A stretch of 6,426 nucleotides of DNA from Holdemanella porci (GTDB lineage: Bacteria; Bacillota_I; Bacilli_A; Erysipelotrichales; Erysipelotrichaceae): contig NZ_JAHQVB010000089.1 in NCBI RefSeq assembly GCF_019052655.1, positions 1-6,426 of the forward strand. The letters run 5' to 3'. A model generated the notes under the pieces. The model ran no database searches. It saw nothing but the letters and a program-made list of their open reading frames with translations, and had not been told where the DNA came from. Shown piece by piece: positions 6,380 to 6,426 of this stretch. A program made the translations under genes and the position numbers. The first letter of the stretch is position 1. Each line of letters starts with the position of its first letter.

Positions 6380-6426
6380 GGACCCGGCAGCTAGCTATCT
6401 TCGCAGGGGCAAGCCCAACTATTGTC
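6380..6426 (-). rRNA. rrf: 5S ribosomal RNA, 3' end (partial)
   Basis: The minus strand shows the conserved last third of a bacterial 5S rRNA. There is a GATGGTAGT-like segment (here GACAATAGT), a short helix IV hairpin (GGG-CTTG-CCC), the loop E region (TGCGAAGATAG) and a final GCTGCCGGGTCC, which would be the 3' strand of helix I. The order and spacing match the end of the B. subtilis 5S gene as I remember it. The 5' two thirds lie outside the window, so helix I pairing cannot be tested. The exact 3' end is uncertain by 2-3 nt (6380-6383), because a T8 run follows at once. It marks the end of an rRNA operon transcribed in the same direction as uvrA. Confidence 0.85.

Overview
The window looks like chromosomal DNA from a low-GC Firmicute. 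The gene order (uvrA, hprK, lgt, a PpaX-like phosphatase, trxB), the AAGGAGG Shine-Dalgarno sites and the Gram-positive type of HPr kinase/phosphorylase all fit. An Erysipelotrichia-like member is my best guess, from the general look of the proteins; this is inference and not proven by the window.

Layout, read along the minus strand from the right edge. The window opens inside the last ~47 nt of a 5S rRNA gene, so an rRNA operon ends here. A T8 run and a 13-bp hairpin terminator follow. Next comes a compact promoter with an extended -10 (TGGTATAAT) directly abutted by a LexA/DinR-like SOS box, then a very short leader. A tight four-gene operon follows: uvrA (949 aa), hprK (320 aa), an lgt gene fused in frame to a HAD phosphatase (485 aa from the chosen start), and trxB (304 aa). 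Each downstream start codon lies 23, 23 or 25 nt inside the end of the gene before it, and each has an AAGGAGG site, so translation is probably coupled. A GAAA-tetraloop terminator closes the operon at about 100-127. The first 100 bases hold no supported gene. They carry a plus-strand terminator-like hairpin and two small palindromes, either the end of a convergent gene or an intergenic repeat.

How the genes fit together: UvrA is the damage sensor of nucleotide excision repair, and uvrB is not adjacent. HprK phosphorylates HPr at Ser46 and also removes the phosphate with inorganic phosphate, releasing pyrophosphate. In Bacillus subtilis the neighbouring ppaX product hydrolyses that pyrophosphate. 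Here the PpaX-like domain is attached to the cytoplasmic C-terminus of the membrane enzyme Lgt, which starts lipoprotein maturation. TrxB supplies reducing power to thioredoxin. The Lgt-HAD fusion is the most unusual feature. The rest is a recognisable Firmicute housekeeping block, and I see no mobile element, CRISPR array or defence system that I can support.
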